64,000 nt of DNA from Caloramator australicus RC3. GTDB taxonomy: Bacteria > Bacillota > Clostridia > Clostridiales > Caloramatoraceae. Every line of letters starts with the position of its first letter. Position 1 is the stretch's first letter. Made by a program: the position numbers and the translations under genes. Under the pieces are notes generated by a model. That model saw only the letters and a list, made by a program, of their open reading frames with translations. It had not been told where the DNA came from and made no database searches. This document shows, piece by piece, positions 38,239 through 46,350 of this stretch. Where the stretch lies: assembly GCF_000297115.1 (NCBI RefSeq), contig NZ_CAKP01000019.1:1-64000 (forward strand). Reading direction: 5' to 3'.

Positions 38239-38995
38239 GAATATCCAGCTCCTTCCATATAAGGTTGAAATAGTCCTTAAATTCAGGAGCTTCCCTAACC
38301 TTAATAGGAGTTCTATCTTTTATTGAAAATTTAATTTCCAATATATCCTTAATCCTTGCAGGCCTTTTAGATAAAACTACAACTCTGTCGCTAAGGCTGA
38401 CTGCTTCAGAAATATCATGGGTAACCATTATTACTGTTTTACCTTCATTTTTAATAATTCTATAAATATCGTCGGATACTGCAAGTCTTGTTTGATAGTC
38501 AAGGGCGGCAAAGGGTTCATCTAAGAGCAATATATCAGGATTTAGGGCTAAAGTTCTTATGAGGGCAGCCCTTTGCCTCATTCCTCCAGATAATTGACGG
38601 GGATAATAGTTTTTAAAGCTTGAAAGGCCATATTTTTGAAGCATATATTCTACCATTTTTAAGTTATCTCCATTGAGCCTTTTTTGGATCTCAAGTCCAA
38701 GGACAATATTTTTATATATGGTTCTCCATTCAAATAGATAGTCCCTTTGAAACATATAGCCAATCTTATTTGAAGGTTTTGTTATTTCTTCATTGTCAAT
38801 AAATATTTTCCCACTAGAAGGTTTAACAAGGCCTGCTATTACATTTAGAAATGTTGATTTTCCGCATCCCGATGGTCCTACAAGACATAAAAATTCGCCT
38901 TCTTTAACATCAAGATTTAAGTTTTTAATGGCCTCTGTTTCACCATCTAGGGTATGATAAATGACGCTAATGTCTTTAGCCCTTAGCTTTATCAC
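38228..38995 (-). CDS. ABC importer ATPase, SsuB/TauB type
   Basis: 255 aa. Walker A GPSGCGKST, signature LSGGMRQR, Walker B ILLLDEPFAALD, switch MVTHD. The segment NKIGYMFQRDYLFEWRTIYKNI is typical for the nitrate/sulfonate/taurine subgroup. Lies between the binding protein and the permease. Confidence 0.93.
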   Translation of the reverse strand: MIKLRAKDISVIYHTLDGETEAIKNLNLDVKEGEFLCLVGPSGCGKSTFLNVIAGLVKPSSGKIFIDNEEITKPSNKIGYMFQRDYLFEWRTIYKNIVLGLEIQKRLNGDNLKMVEYMLQKYGLSSFKNYYPRQLSGGMRQRAALIRTLALNPDILLLDEPFAALDYQTRLAVSDDIYRIIKNEGKTVIMVTHDISEAVSLSDRVVVLSKRPARIKDILEIKFSIKDRTPIKVREAPEFKDYFNLIWKELDIHVE

Positions 38996-39016
38996 TATTA
39001 TCCCCTCCTGATATTA

Positions 39017-40027
39017 CTATTTAATGTTTTCAAGTGCCTTTTCAGCAAATTCAGTGGTAACTATTTTTTCATAGGATGGACGCATTGGAATAAGCTCTCT
39101 ATTATAGCTTTGAATTATATCCATTAATCTTGATAGAGCTTCCTCTTTTAATATTGGGTCCTTTGACCATGTGTCTTGAGCCTTATATCTTTCAACAACT
39201 GTAGTAAGAAGGTCTAAATCTGAGCCTGGGAAAAAGCTTATAACAGCTTCTGCAATTTCCTTAGAAGTATGCTTTTGAACCCAAATTTGTCCTTTATATA
39301 TTGCGTTGGTGAACTTTTGAATTATTTCTGGATTTTTTTCCATATAAGATTTAGTTGCAAAGAAACAGGTGTATGGGATTTCACCGGATGCTTTACCTAT
39401 TGAAGCTACTATATAACCGCCGCCTTCCTTTTGAAGCATACTTGCTGTTGGTTCAAATAGGGCAACATAATCCCCTGTCCCTGATTTAAAGGCCTGTGCA
39501 GTTGCGGTAAAGGCGATATTTGTTATGATGTTTACTTCTTTATGGGGAGTAAGACCATGGTTTCTGATTACATATTCTAAAGTCATCTCAGGAACTCCAC
39601 CAGGTCTTCCGCCGATAATTGTTTTACCCTTTAGGTTTTCCCATTTAAAATCCTCTTCCTTTTGCCTTCCTACTAAGAAGGAACCGTCCCTTTTAGTAAG
39701 TTGTGCAAAAAGAATGGCATAGTCTTCCCTTCCTTGATTGTAAAGATATATAACTTGTTCAGGACCGCAAAAGCCTATGTCGGCATTTCCTGATAAAACC
39801 TGTTGCATTGTTTTGTCTGCACCTTGACCGGTTGAAAGTTCAATCTCTAAGCCTTCCTCTTCAAAAAATCCTTTGTTTATAGCAACATACATTGGTGCAT
39901 AGAAGATGGATCTTACAACCTCGTTTAACCTGATCTTTGTAAGTTCCTGAGGCTTTTTTTGCCCACAGGAGGCAAAGATGAGAGTAAAACTTAATAAAAT
40001 TGAAAGAAGGCTGAAAAGCTTTTTCAT
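39017..40027 (-). CDS. ABC importer lipoprotein substrate-binding protein, NMT1/SsuA type
   Basis: 336 aa. Lipoprotein signal with lipobox FASC at about residues 18-21. NMT1/SsuA-like fold: RSIFYAPMYVAINKGFFEEEGLEIELSTGQGADKTMQQVLSGNADIGFCGPEQ. Members bind sulfonates, taurine, nitrate analogues or the thiamine pyrimidine. I see no thiamine riboswitch upstream, so a thiamine role is not supported by the leader. First gene of the operon. Confidence 0.9.
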   Translation of the reverse strand: MKKLFSLLSILLSFTLIFASCGQKKPQELTKIRLNEVVRSIFYAPMYVAINKGFFEEEGLEIELSTGQGADKTMQQVLSGNADIGFCGPEQVIYLYNQGREDYAILFAQLTKRDGSFLVGRQKEEDFKWENLKGKTIIGGRPGGVPEMTLEYVIRNHGLTPHKEVNIITNIAFTATAQAFKSGTGDYVALFEPTASMLQKEGGGYIVASIGKASGEIPYTCFFATKSYMEKNPEIIQKFTNAIYKGQIWVQKHTSKEIAEAVISFFPGSDLDLLTTVVERYKAQDTWSKDPILKEEALSRLMDIIQSYNRELIPMRPSYEKIVTTEFAEKALENIK

Positions 40028-40090
40028 GTAACCCTCCGTAATTTATTTTTGATATTTTATAATATGAATAGAGTAGTTACTTTGACACAA

Positions 40091-40126
40091 TAAAAAACCA
40101 CCAAGGAAAAGTCTTGGTGGTTTTAA
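40091..40126 (-). terminator. Terminator of the cystine-type symporter gene
   Basis: Minus strand AAAACCACCAAG pairs with CTTGGTGGTTTT, followed by TTTTATTG. It overlaps nothing but the gap after the symporter stop at 40130. Confidence 0.88.
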
Positions 40127-40129
40127 AAC

Positions 40130-41415
40130 TTAACTATTTAATATATTTAAATCGATTTCCTTTTCGCTTGAAGCTACAACTAAGGCAGAAACCGATGCAC
40201 CCGTAACGTTTGTCATAGTCCTTGCCATATCTACTATGACGTCAACTCCAAGGAGCATTGCAAGGCCTTCAATAGGCAAACCTAATGAGGCTAATACTAC
40301 TGTTGCTGCTAAAGATGCCGTCCCAGGAACGCCAGCAATTCCTATCGATGATAATGTTGTAGTTGCAATTAAGATTAAATAATGATTGATAGATAAGTCT
40401 TTATTAAACATATTCGCAACGAATATCGCAACCAAAGCAGGATAAATTCCTCCACAAGCGTTCATCCCCGCAGTAGCTCCTATTGGCGCTACAAAATTAG
40501 CGATCTTTTCGGATATTCCTACACCTTCTGTTAAAGACTTTATTGTTACTGGTAAAGTTCCAAAGCTGCTTTGTGTTGAGAAGGCAACAACTTGGGCAGG
40601 ATATATCTTTTTAAAGAACTTTAATGGATTTACTTTAGCAACAAAGGCTACAATTCCTGTATGGACAATTGCTATTTGCAGTAGGCAGGCTACATATACT
40701 GCTATAATAAATCTTATCAGAGGAAGAAGAGTAGCAATGCCGTATTGGGTAGAAATAGAAGCAATTAATCCATAAACTCCATAAGGTGTTAGTGAGATAA
40801 CTATTTTAGTTAATCTTGAAATCACACGATTAAGTTGTATAAAGAATTCACGGACAATTTTTATTGAATCCATATTTTTTTCGCCTTCAATTGCTAAAGA
40901 AATTGCAATTAAAATTGAAAAAATTATTACAGGAATAATCTTTCCATTTGCCATTTCATTTACTGGATTTTTAGGAATCATATCTAGGAAAACTTGCGTA
41001 AATTTAGGTATTTCCCTTGCCTTAAATTCTGGAACATTGATAAAATTATACCCTGCTCCAATATTTAAGATATTTCCAACTAAAAGGCCTATGAAGGTTG
41101 CAATTGCTGTGGTTAACATTAAAATTGAGATAGCTTTAATAGCGATTCTTTTTAAATCATCTGTATTTGAAAATTTATTAATGCTTGTAATAATTGATGT
41201 AATAATAAGTGGTAAAACCAGCATTTTAATTAAGCTTATATATGTTTGTCCAATTAAACTAAATACGTTTTCTTCATTTTTTAGAACTATTCCCGAAATT
41301 AATCCTAATGTCAATGCTATTAATGATATAAGAGAAAAGGATACTTTTTGTTTTTTACAAATTTGATTATGCTAAAGGAAATTGTTGTTAATATCAAGGC
41401 AAATACAGTTGACAT
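40130..41415 (-). CDS. Dicarboxylate/amino acid:cation symporter, TcyP-like cystine uptake, frameshifted near the N-terminus
   Basis: The main frame starts only at a TTG (41314) and lacks the first helix. Upstream, ATG at 41415 (AAGGAGGT, about 11 bases before) encodes MSTVFALILTTISFSIIKFVKNKK and then runs out of frame at A6/A5 runs (41345-41356). Restoring one A joins it to KVSFSLISLIALTLGLISGI, giving the same layout as the TcyP/YdjN N-terminus. The rest has family segments MLVLPLIITSIITSI, STQSSFGTLPVTIKSL and VDVIVDMARTMTNVTGA. Control by a T-box with a cysteine specifier supports cystine as substrate. Confidence 0.8.
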
Positions 41416-41448
41416 ATTTATTAATACCTCCTTAAAGTTTTTATTTTT

Positions 41449-41462
41449 AACTGCGCGCAGTT
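41449..41462. repeat. 14-bp perfect palindrome after the T-box terminator
   Basis: AACTGCGCGCAGTT, flanked by A/T tracts, between the T-box terminator and the ribosome site of the symporter. It is G/C-rich against the background. It could be a small hairpin or a binding site. No factor assigned. Confidence 0.4.
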
Positions 41463-41465
41463 TTT

Positions 41466-41735
41466 AACAATAAAAAAACCTTCTGCCTCTTAATCAGAGG
41501 CAGAAGGTTATCTTCCGCGGTTCCACTCTGCTTAGGGACAAAAAGCCCCTATCTCGTTTTCAGGTGCTAACACACCATATCTCTATAACGGGAGAACCCG
41601 TCACGGCCTACTATAAACTTCGACCTAACACTCATAGGGGCACTTCAGTTATACTATATCATAGGATTCTCTCAGCCAAGGAATCCCTCTCTGTATGACT
41701 TGTATAACCTACTTTCCCTAATCATCGTGTTTAAA
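41466..41735 (-). ncRNA. T-box leader, specifier TGC (tRNA-Cys), with attenuator
   Basis: Minus-strand leader with stem I elements (GGGAAAGTAGG, AGAGAGGGATTCC, GGCTGAGAG). The specifier loop reads CTGAA-G-TGC-C, so the codon is TGC at 41642-41640 (Cys). The antiterminator T-box GAGTGGAACCGCGG is at about 41528-41515. The terminator has AACCTTCTGCCTCT paired with AGAGGCAGAAGGTT and a TTTTTTT run (41509-41470). Uncharged tRNA-Cys should permit transcription of the symporter. A TATGAT at 41740-41735 may be the -10. The specifier register agrees with the valine leader at 46027. Confidence 0.9.
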
Positions 41736-41952
41736 TCATACTATTTTACTCAATTTTATTTTAATTATAAATGGTATTTATTCTAAAATCAATAAATATT
41801 GATGTTTTGAATAAATAGACCGACATCTATAGAAAAAATAAATATGTTGGTTTAGTTTAGATATTTAACAAAAAGGTCTTTATTTTCCTATCTTGTTTGT
41901 TATGGTAAAATAATAAAAGCAAAATATAATGGTTAAAAATAGGAGGGTTGAT

Positions 41953-43125
41953 ATGAAGGTATTCAGATGGGTGTATGTAATTTTAGGTATATTAATTTTT
42001 TTATGTCTAGGGACTGTATATTCATGGAGTATATTTAGAAAACCCTTAGAGGAGGCTTTAAAACTATCATCAACACAAAGCGGATTACCTTTCATGGTGT
42101 TTCTTGCCTTTTATGCTCTTTTAATGCCCTTTGGTGGCAAATTAATCGATAGGTATCATCCTAGGAATGTTCTTATTTTCGGAGGAGTTTTAGTTGGCTT
42201 AGGTTGGATACTTTCCTCGTGGGCAAAGAATATTTGGTTTTTGGTTTTTACTTATGGTATTATTGCAGGAAGTGGTGTCGGAATAGCTTATGGTGTCCCA
42301 ATTAGTGTTGTTTCCCGATGGTTTTATGACAAAAAGGGGCTTGCATTAGGAGTGTTGCTTTCAGGTTTTGGGCTTTCACCATTTATAACTGCTCCCATCG
42401 CTAAAAGACTTATAGACCTGAATGGAGTATTTACAACGTTTAAAATATTAGGTGTTGCCTTTTTAATTATTGTTATATTATTGGCATTGCCCTTTAAATT
42501 TCCAGATGAATTAAAAGTTGAAAAAATTGAAGACGGCATATCAATAACTCCAAAGGAAATGTTAAAAACTTCAAAATTTTATGCGCTGTGGTTTTGTTTT
42601 ATGGTAGCAACACTAGTAGGTCTTATGATTATTGGGATAACAGGGCCGGTTGGAGAAGACATTATAAAAATTGATAGTAAAAAAATCGCCATCTTTATTT
42701 CAGTTTTTTCTGCATTTAATGGGATTGGAAGGCCCTCCTTTGGATGGCTAACTGATTTGTTAAGTCCCATTAGGGTTATTTCATTATCTTATGTTTTGAT
42801 AATTTTGTCGGCTATTTTATTTATAATATTTAAAGAAGGTTCTGTTGTGCTATTTATTGTATCATTTGCTTTGTTTTGGATGAACTTTGGAGGATGGCTT
42901 GCTATAGCACCAGCATTAACATCAAAATTTTTTGGAAGTAGGTTTTATAGCCAAAATTATGGTATTGTTTTTACGGCTTATGGTTTTGGTGCTATAATAG
43001 GAAACTTATTGTCAGGAATGCTGAAGGATTTTTTAGGAAGTTACAAATATGTAGCTTATCCTATAATTGCATTTGTAATCATCGCTTTAATAGTTGCTAA
43101 TGTTTATTTAAAAAGGGAGGACTAA
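41953..43125 (+). CDS. MFS transporter, OFA (oxalate/formate antiporter-like) family
   Basis: 390 aa from ATG at 41953 (AGGAGGG, 5 bases before). About 12 membrane helices. The start WVYVILGILIFLCLGTVYSWSIFRKPLEE and motif SGVGIAYGVPISVVSRWFYDKKGLALG are typical for the OFA subfamily, whose members exchange small organic anions. A TATAAT at 41925-41930 may be the -10. The second MFS gene begins 8 bases downstream. Substrate unknown. Confidence 0.88.
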   Translation: MKVFRWVYVILGILIFLCLGTVYSWSIFRKPLEEALKLSSTQSGLPFMVFLAFYALLMPFGGKLIDRYHPRNVLIFGGVLVGLGWILSSWAKNIWFLVFTYGIIAGSGVGIAYGVPISVVSRWFYDKKGLALGVLLSGFGLSPFITAPIAKRLIDLNGVFTTFKILGVAFLIIVILLALPFKFPDELKVEKIEDGISITPKEMLKTSKFYALWFCFMVATLVGLMIIGITGPVGEDIIKIDSKKIAIFISVFSAFNGIGRPSFGWLTDLLSPIRVISLSYVLIILSAILFIIFKEGSVVLFIVSFALFWMNFGGWLAIAPALTSKFFGSRFYSQNYGIVFTAYGFGAIIGNLLSGMLKDFLGSYKYVAYPIIAFVIIALIVANVYLKRED

Positions 43126-43133
43126 GGGGATAA

Positions 43134-44285
43134 ATGAAAAAATATATCGTTACAACTATTTATATATTTATATTCATGACTTTTATTGGTTTTTCTGAAA
43201 ATATGAGGGGTCTTTTTATTCCGATATTTAAGGAAGAATTTAGGATAAACAATAGCATGATTGGAGTAATGCTAACGGTTTCATCATTAGCATATATAAT
43301 TTTTCAATACATAGGAGGAATATTAATACAAAGGCACGGTCATAAAAGGATTTATTTATCGAGTTTGATTCTAATAATACTTTCATTTTTGATGATATGG
43401 AAATCGGGAAGTTTTTATATATTACTTTTGGCCATGTTTATATTTAATGTTGGGGTATCCCTATTTTCTATATCTACCAATTCTCTTATACCAGTTTTGT
43501 TTATAGGCTATCAGGCAATTCTAATGAATCTAACTCACTTTTGCTATGGGCTTGGAACTTCAGCAGGGCAAAGAACTGTTGGGATACTACTAAAAAGAGG
43601 GCTAAATTGGAGGGAAGCTTATCTTGGTAGTGCGCTAGTGTTTTTTATTCTTTTACTTATTTTCTTTTTTATTAAATTTCCGCAGGTTGATGTTGATAAA
43701 GCAGATAAAGGGGTTAAATTTTTAGATGCAATAAAGGACAAAAGGATTCTTTTATTTGTTGCGGCATTAGGCCTTTATGTTTTTTCTGAGCTTTCGGTTG
43801 CCAATTGGTTCGCTAATTTTATGATAACCGGATATTCCCTTGATGGTTTAACTGCATCCTACTATCTTTCTTTATTCTTCTTTATATTTACGATTGGAAG
43901 ATTTTTAGGGGGATTTGTAGTAGAAAAGATAGGCCGTTTTAATGCATTATTTTTATATTTTTCAATGGCTACTATTTTATTTACCGTGGGACTTGTTTTA
44001 GGTGAAAAATATTTAATTTTGATTTCAGCTTCAGGCTTCTTTTTTTCAATAGGTTTTCCAACCATAGTTCTCCTTGTTAGCAATACCTTTCAAAAAAATA
44101 GAACATATATATTAGGATTGGTTATTGCCCTTACATCGACGGTAAATATGATATTAAATTTTCTTGTGGGTTTTTTGAATGACACCATTGGAGTTTATTA
44201 TACATTCTTTTTGATTCCTATTGCTCTTTTAGTTTCTTTGACGATACTGATTTATATAAAATTAAAAGTTTGGGAAAATAGTTGA
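43134..44285 (+). CDS. MFS transporter, second of the pair
   Basis: 383 aa, about 12 helices (FMTFIGFSENMRGLFIPIFKEEF, FQYIGGILIQRHGHKRIYLSS). It looks more like sugar/multidrug-type MFS proteins than its neighbour and has no clear subfamily mark. Directly follows the OFA-like gene, so probably co-expressed. Confidence 0.85.
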   Translation: MKKYIVTTIYIFIFMTFIGFSENMRGLFIPIFKEEFRINNSMIGVMLTVSSLAYIIFQYIGGILIQRHGHKRIYLSSLILIILSFLMIWKSGSFYILLLAMFIFNVGVSLFSISTNSLIPVLFIGYQAILMNLTHFCYGLGTSAGQRTVGILLKRGLNWREAYLGSALVFFILLLIFFFIKFPQVDVDKADKGVKFLDAIKDKRILLFVAALGLYVFSELSVANWFANFMITGYSLDGLTASYYLSLFFFIFTIGRFLGGFVVEKIGRFNALFLYFSMATILFTVGLVLGEKYLILISASGFFFSIGFPTIVLLVSNTFQKNRTYILGLVIALTSTVNMILNFLVGFLNDTIGVYYTFFLIPIALLVSLTILIYIKLKVWENS

Positions 44286-44338
44286 ATATATAGATAAATG
44301 TGGTAATATTGAATTAGAGATGTTTTGGGGTGATGGGG

Positions 44339-45889
44339 ATGAAGAAAAAATTATTACTGGGGTATTTAATTATTGCTGTTTTAGCTATTTTTATGCATTA
44401 TAAAACTATTTATGACGAGATTATAAAGCCGCCGTCTGACAAATGGTCTAAGGAAGTAGAAATTTCTAAGGCAAAGTCAAAGAGCTATCCTAAAGTTTTA
44501 AAAATGGGAGAAAATTATTTAATTGCCTTTGATGATGGGCAAAATATAAATCTTGTTACTATAGATAAATTAGGTAATAAGATAAAAGAAAAAAGCATAG
44601 ATGCAATGGATGAAATGGTAAGAAGTTTAAGCCTTATTACCGATGGAAAAAATATTTACTTAAGCTGGATAATTTCTAACTCAGGAGTTAAAAGTTTAAT
44701 TCAGGCTAAGCTCGATGGCAATCTTAATGTTTTAAATACCAATCAATATTTTAATGTTTACGATAGTGCTCAAATTGGCGATAATGCTATTGCTATATCA
44801 ACTATTGATAGAATTGAAATTTTAGATGTAAAAAATAATAAAAAATATACTATCAATGAAAACAGAGCAACTCATCTTGCTGGAGCGGAAGCAAACGGAA
44901 AAATTATGATTTCATATCTTATAGGTGAAAATGAATTCAAATATGCAACGATTGATGATGGAGAAGTAAAAGCCGAGTATATAGGAACTGTTGGTAAGGG
45001 CGTTTTTGATAGTTTTGGAGATGTAGCTTTATCCTTTGACAAAAATTATGGATATTTGCTTGTTGAGAACAAGGTTAAAGGACAATTTGGCAATATAATT
45101 GCTATAGTATTTAATTTAGATGGAAGCAATTATAATATATCAAAATTGAAAGTAGGATATATAAGATATCTTTATAACCCACAAACTGTATCGGCAGGTG
45201 AAGGGGCTGTTTTTGTAGCAGGGTCTGAAAGAAAGGTTGGGAAAAAGGATGAGCAGTATGACATAGTTGAATTTTTAATGGATGGAGAGGAGATTAAGGA
45301 ATATAATTATATTTCAAAGACGTCAAAACCATCCATGATGCCCTATTATTATGATAATTATGTAGCCTTTGCAGAATATTTAGGTGATGGAGTATATAAG
45401 ATAAATTTAACATCTAGCACAGATGAATTTAAAGGAATACACAACAGAGTAAGGCCAATAGAAAGGTTAGAAGCTTTTTATAAAACCGTTATAACAATTA
45501 TAAATAGCCTTCTTTATATCTTTATATACGGAATTTCGTGGATATTTGTTGGTTTATTGTTGGTTTCCATTTTTATGTTTTTCCAATATTCTTTAAAGGA
45601 TTCAAAAAAACTTTTAACCTTTATCCTTATTTATTTAATAACTTTCATTGCTAAAATATATACCGTATATAGGATATCCTATATAACATTTGGAAATTTA
45701 TTACCATCATATATGGCAAATATTCTAATAGGCATTTTGATTAATATAATAATAAGCCTACTTACATTGAAACATGGTTACGATGATTATAAAAACAATA
45801 TTTTTGAATCGCCATTTATGCCATTTTCAAAGGCGTTAGTTATCGATACATTCTTAACGCAACTTATTTTTGTTCCATTTATAATTTAG
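44339..45889 (+). CDS. Membrane protein with large extracytoplasmic domain, unknown function
   Basis: 516 aa from ATG at 44339, behind GGGGTGAT. Starts at 44330 or 44333 lie within that site. One N-terminal helix is followed by about 340 residues with repeating beta-strand blocks (SYPKVLKMGENYLIAFDDG, LSLITDGKNIYLSWIISN, AVFVAGSERKVG), suggesting a propeller-like outer domain. Four C-terminal helices follow (from NSLLYIFIYGISWIFVGLLLV). No family recognised. Confidence 0.7.
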   Translation: MKKKLLLGYLIIAVLAIFMHYKTIYDEIIKPPSDKWSKEVEISKAKSKSYPKVLKMGENYLIAFDDGQNINLVTIDKLGNKIKEKSIDAMDEMVRSLSLITDGKNIYLSWIISNSGVKSLIQAKLDGNLNVLNTNQYFNVYDSAQIGDNAIAISTIDRIEILDVKNNKKYTINENRATHLAGAEANGKIMISYLIGENEFKYATIDDGEVKAEYIGTVGKGVFDSFGDVALSFDKNYGYLLVENKVKGQFGNIIAIVFNLDGSNYNISKLKVGYIRYLYNPQTVSAGEGAVFVAGSERKVGKKDEQYDIVEFLMDGEEIKEYNYISKTSKPSMMPYYYDNYVAFAEYLGDGVYKINLTSSTDEFKGIHNRVRPIERLEAFYKTVITIINSLLYIFIYGISWIFVGLLLVSIFMFFQYSLKDSKKLLTFILIYLITFIAKIYTVYRISYITFGNLLPSYMANILIGILINIIISLLTLKHGYDDYKNNIFESPFMPFSKALVIDTFLTQLIFVPFII

Positions 45890-45890
45890 A

Positions 45891-45918
45891 TTGACAAAAA
45901 GAGAATATTAAGTATAAA
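45891..45918 (+). promoter_or_regulatory. Sigma-A promoter of the valS transcript
   Basis: Consensus TTGACA (45891-45896), 16-base spacer, TATAAA (45913-45918), immediately upstream of the T-box leader. Confidence 0.85.
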
Positions 45919-45937
45919 ATAAAAAATAAAAACTTAA

Positions 45938-46157
45938 AGGCTGTGAAAAAGAGGAGTAGGCAGTCAAAACTTACAGAGAGGAAGGTCCAGAGGTTGAGAG
46001 GCCTTCTAAGTCCCTTGCTGCTGAAGGTAGCTTTGGAGCCTTCCACCTGAAATAAAGTAGGGTGGAACGGGAGACCGTTATCTAAATGAGTGCCAGGTTT
46101 TCTGGAATAAAGGTGGTACCGCGGTCCCTCGCCCTTTTTTGGGTGGGGGATTTTTTA
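45938..46157 (+). ncRNA. T-box leader, specifier GTA (tRNA-Val), with attenuator
   Basis: Stem I elements GAGGAGTAGG, ACAGAGAGGAAGGTCC and GGTTGAGAGGCC. Specifier loop CTGAA-G-GTA-G, so the codon is GTA at 46027-46029 (Val). Antiterminator T-box AAAGGTGGTACCGCGG at 46109-46124. Terminator: TCCCTCGCCC pairs with GGGTGGGGGA, then TTTTTTATT. It controls the small membrane gene and valS downstream. Confidence 0.93.
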
Positions 46158-46169
46158 TTGGGGGTGTCT

Positions 46170-46340
46170 ATGAAAATGGGAATTTTTTTAATGATCATTG
46201 GGGCAATTTTAGTTTATGGGGCAAACTTTATAGTTAGCATTTTCAGAGTCAGAAATGATTATAAAAATATTTTGCTTATTAAAACAGTAGGTTTAACCAT
46301 AGCTGTTATAGGCATTTTAAAAATATTTGAGATAATATAG
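46170..46340 (+). CDS. Small two-helix membrane protein between T-box and valS
   Basis: 56 aa from ATG at 46170, after GGGGGTG. The frame can be extended to 46086, but that would run through the T-box and terminator. Two hydrophobic helices ([20 protein letters not shown] and [18 protein letters not shown]) flank a basic loop. It is under valine tRNA control with valS, 10 bases before its start. Function unknown. Confidence 0.7.
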   Translation: MKMGIFLMIIGAILVYGANFIVSIFRVRNDYKNILLIKTVGLTIAVIGILKIFEII

Positions 46341-46350
46341 GAGGGATATT

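Noticed and set aside
40028-40090. Possible thiamine riboswitch upstream of the NMT1/SsuA-like binding protein
   Set aside because: None of the thiamine riboswitch conserved elements are present in the short leader.
41450-41740. Considered as intergenic inverted repeats or a CRISPR-like array
   Set aside because: The AGTGGAACCGCGG motif, stem I elements and terminator identify it as a T-box leader. No regularly spaced repeats are seen here or elsewhere in the window.
46086-46169. N-terminal extension of the small membrane protein
   Set aside because: It would translate through the T-box and terminator of the valS leader; ATG 46170 has its own site.
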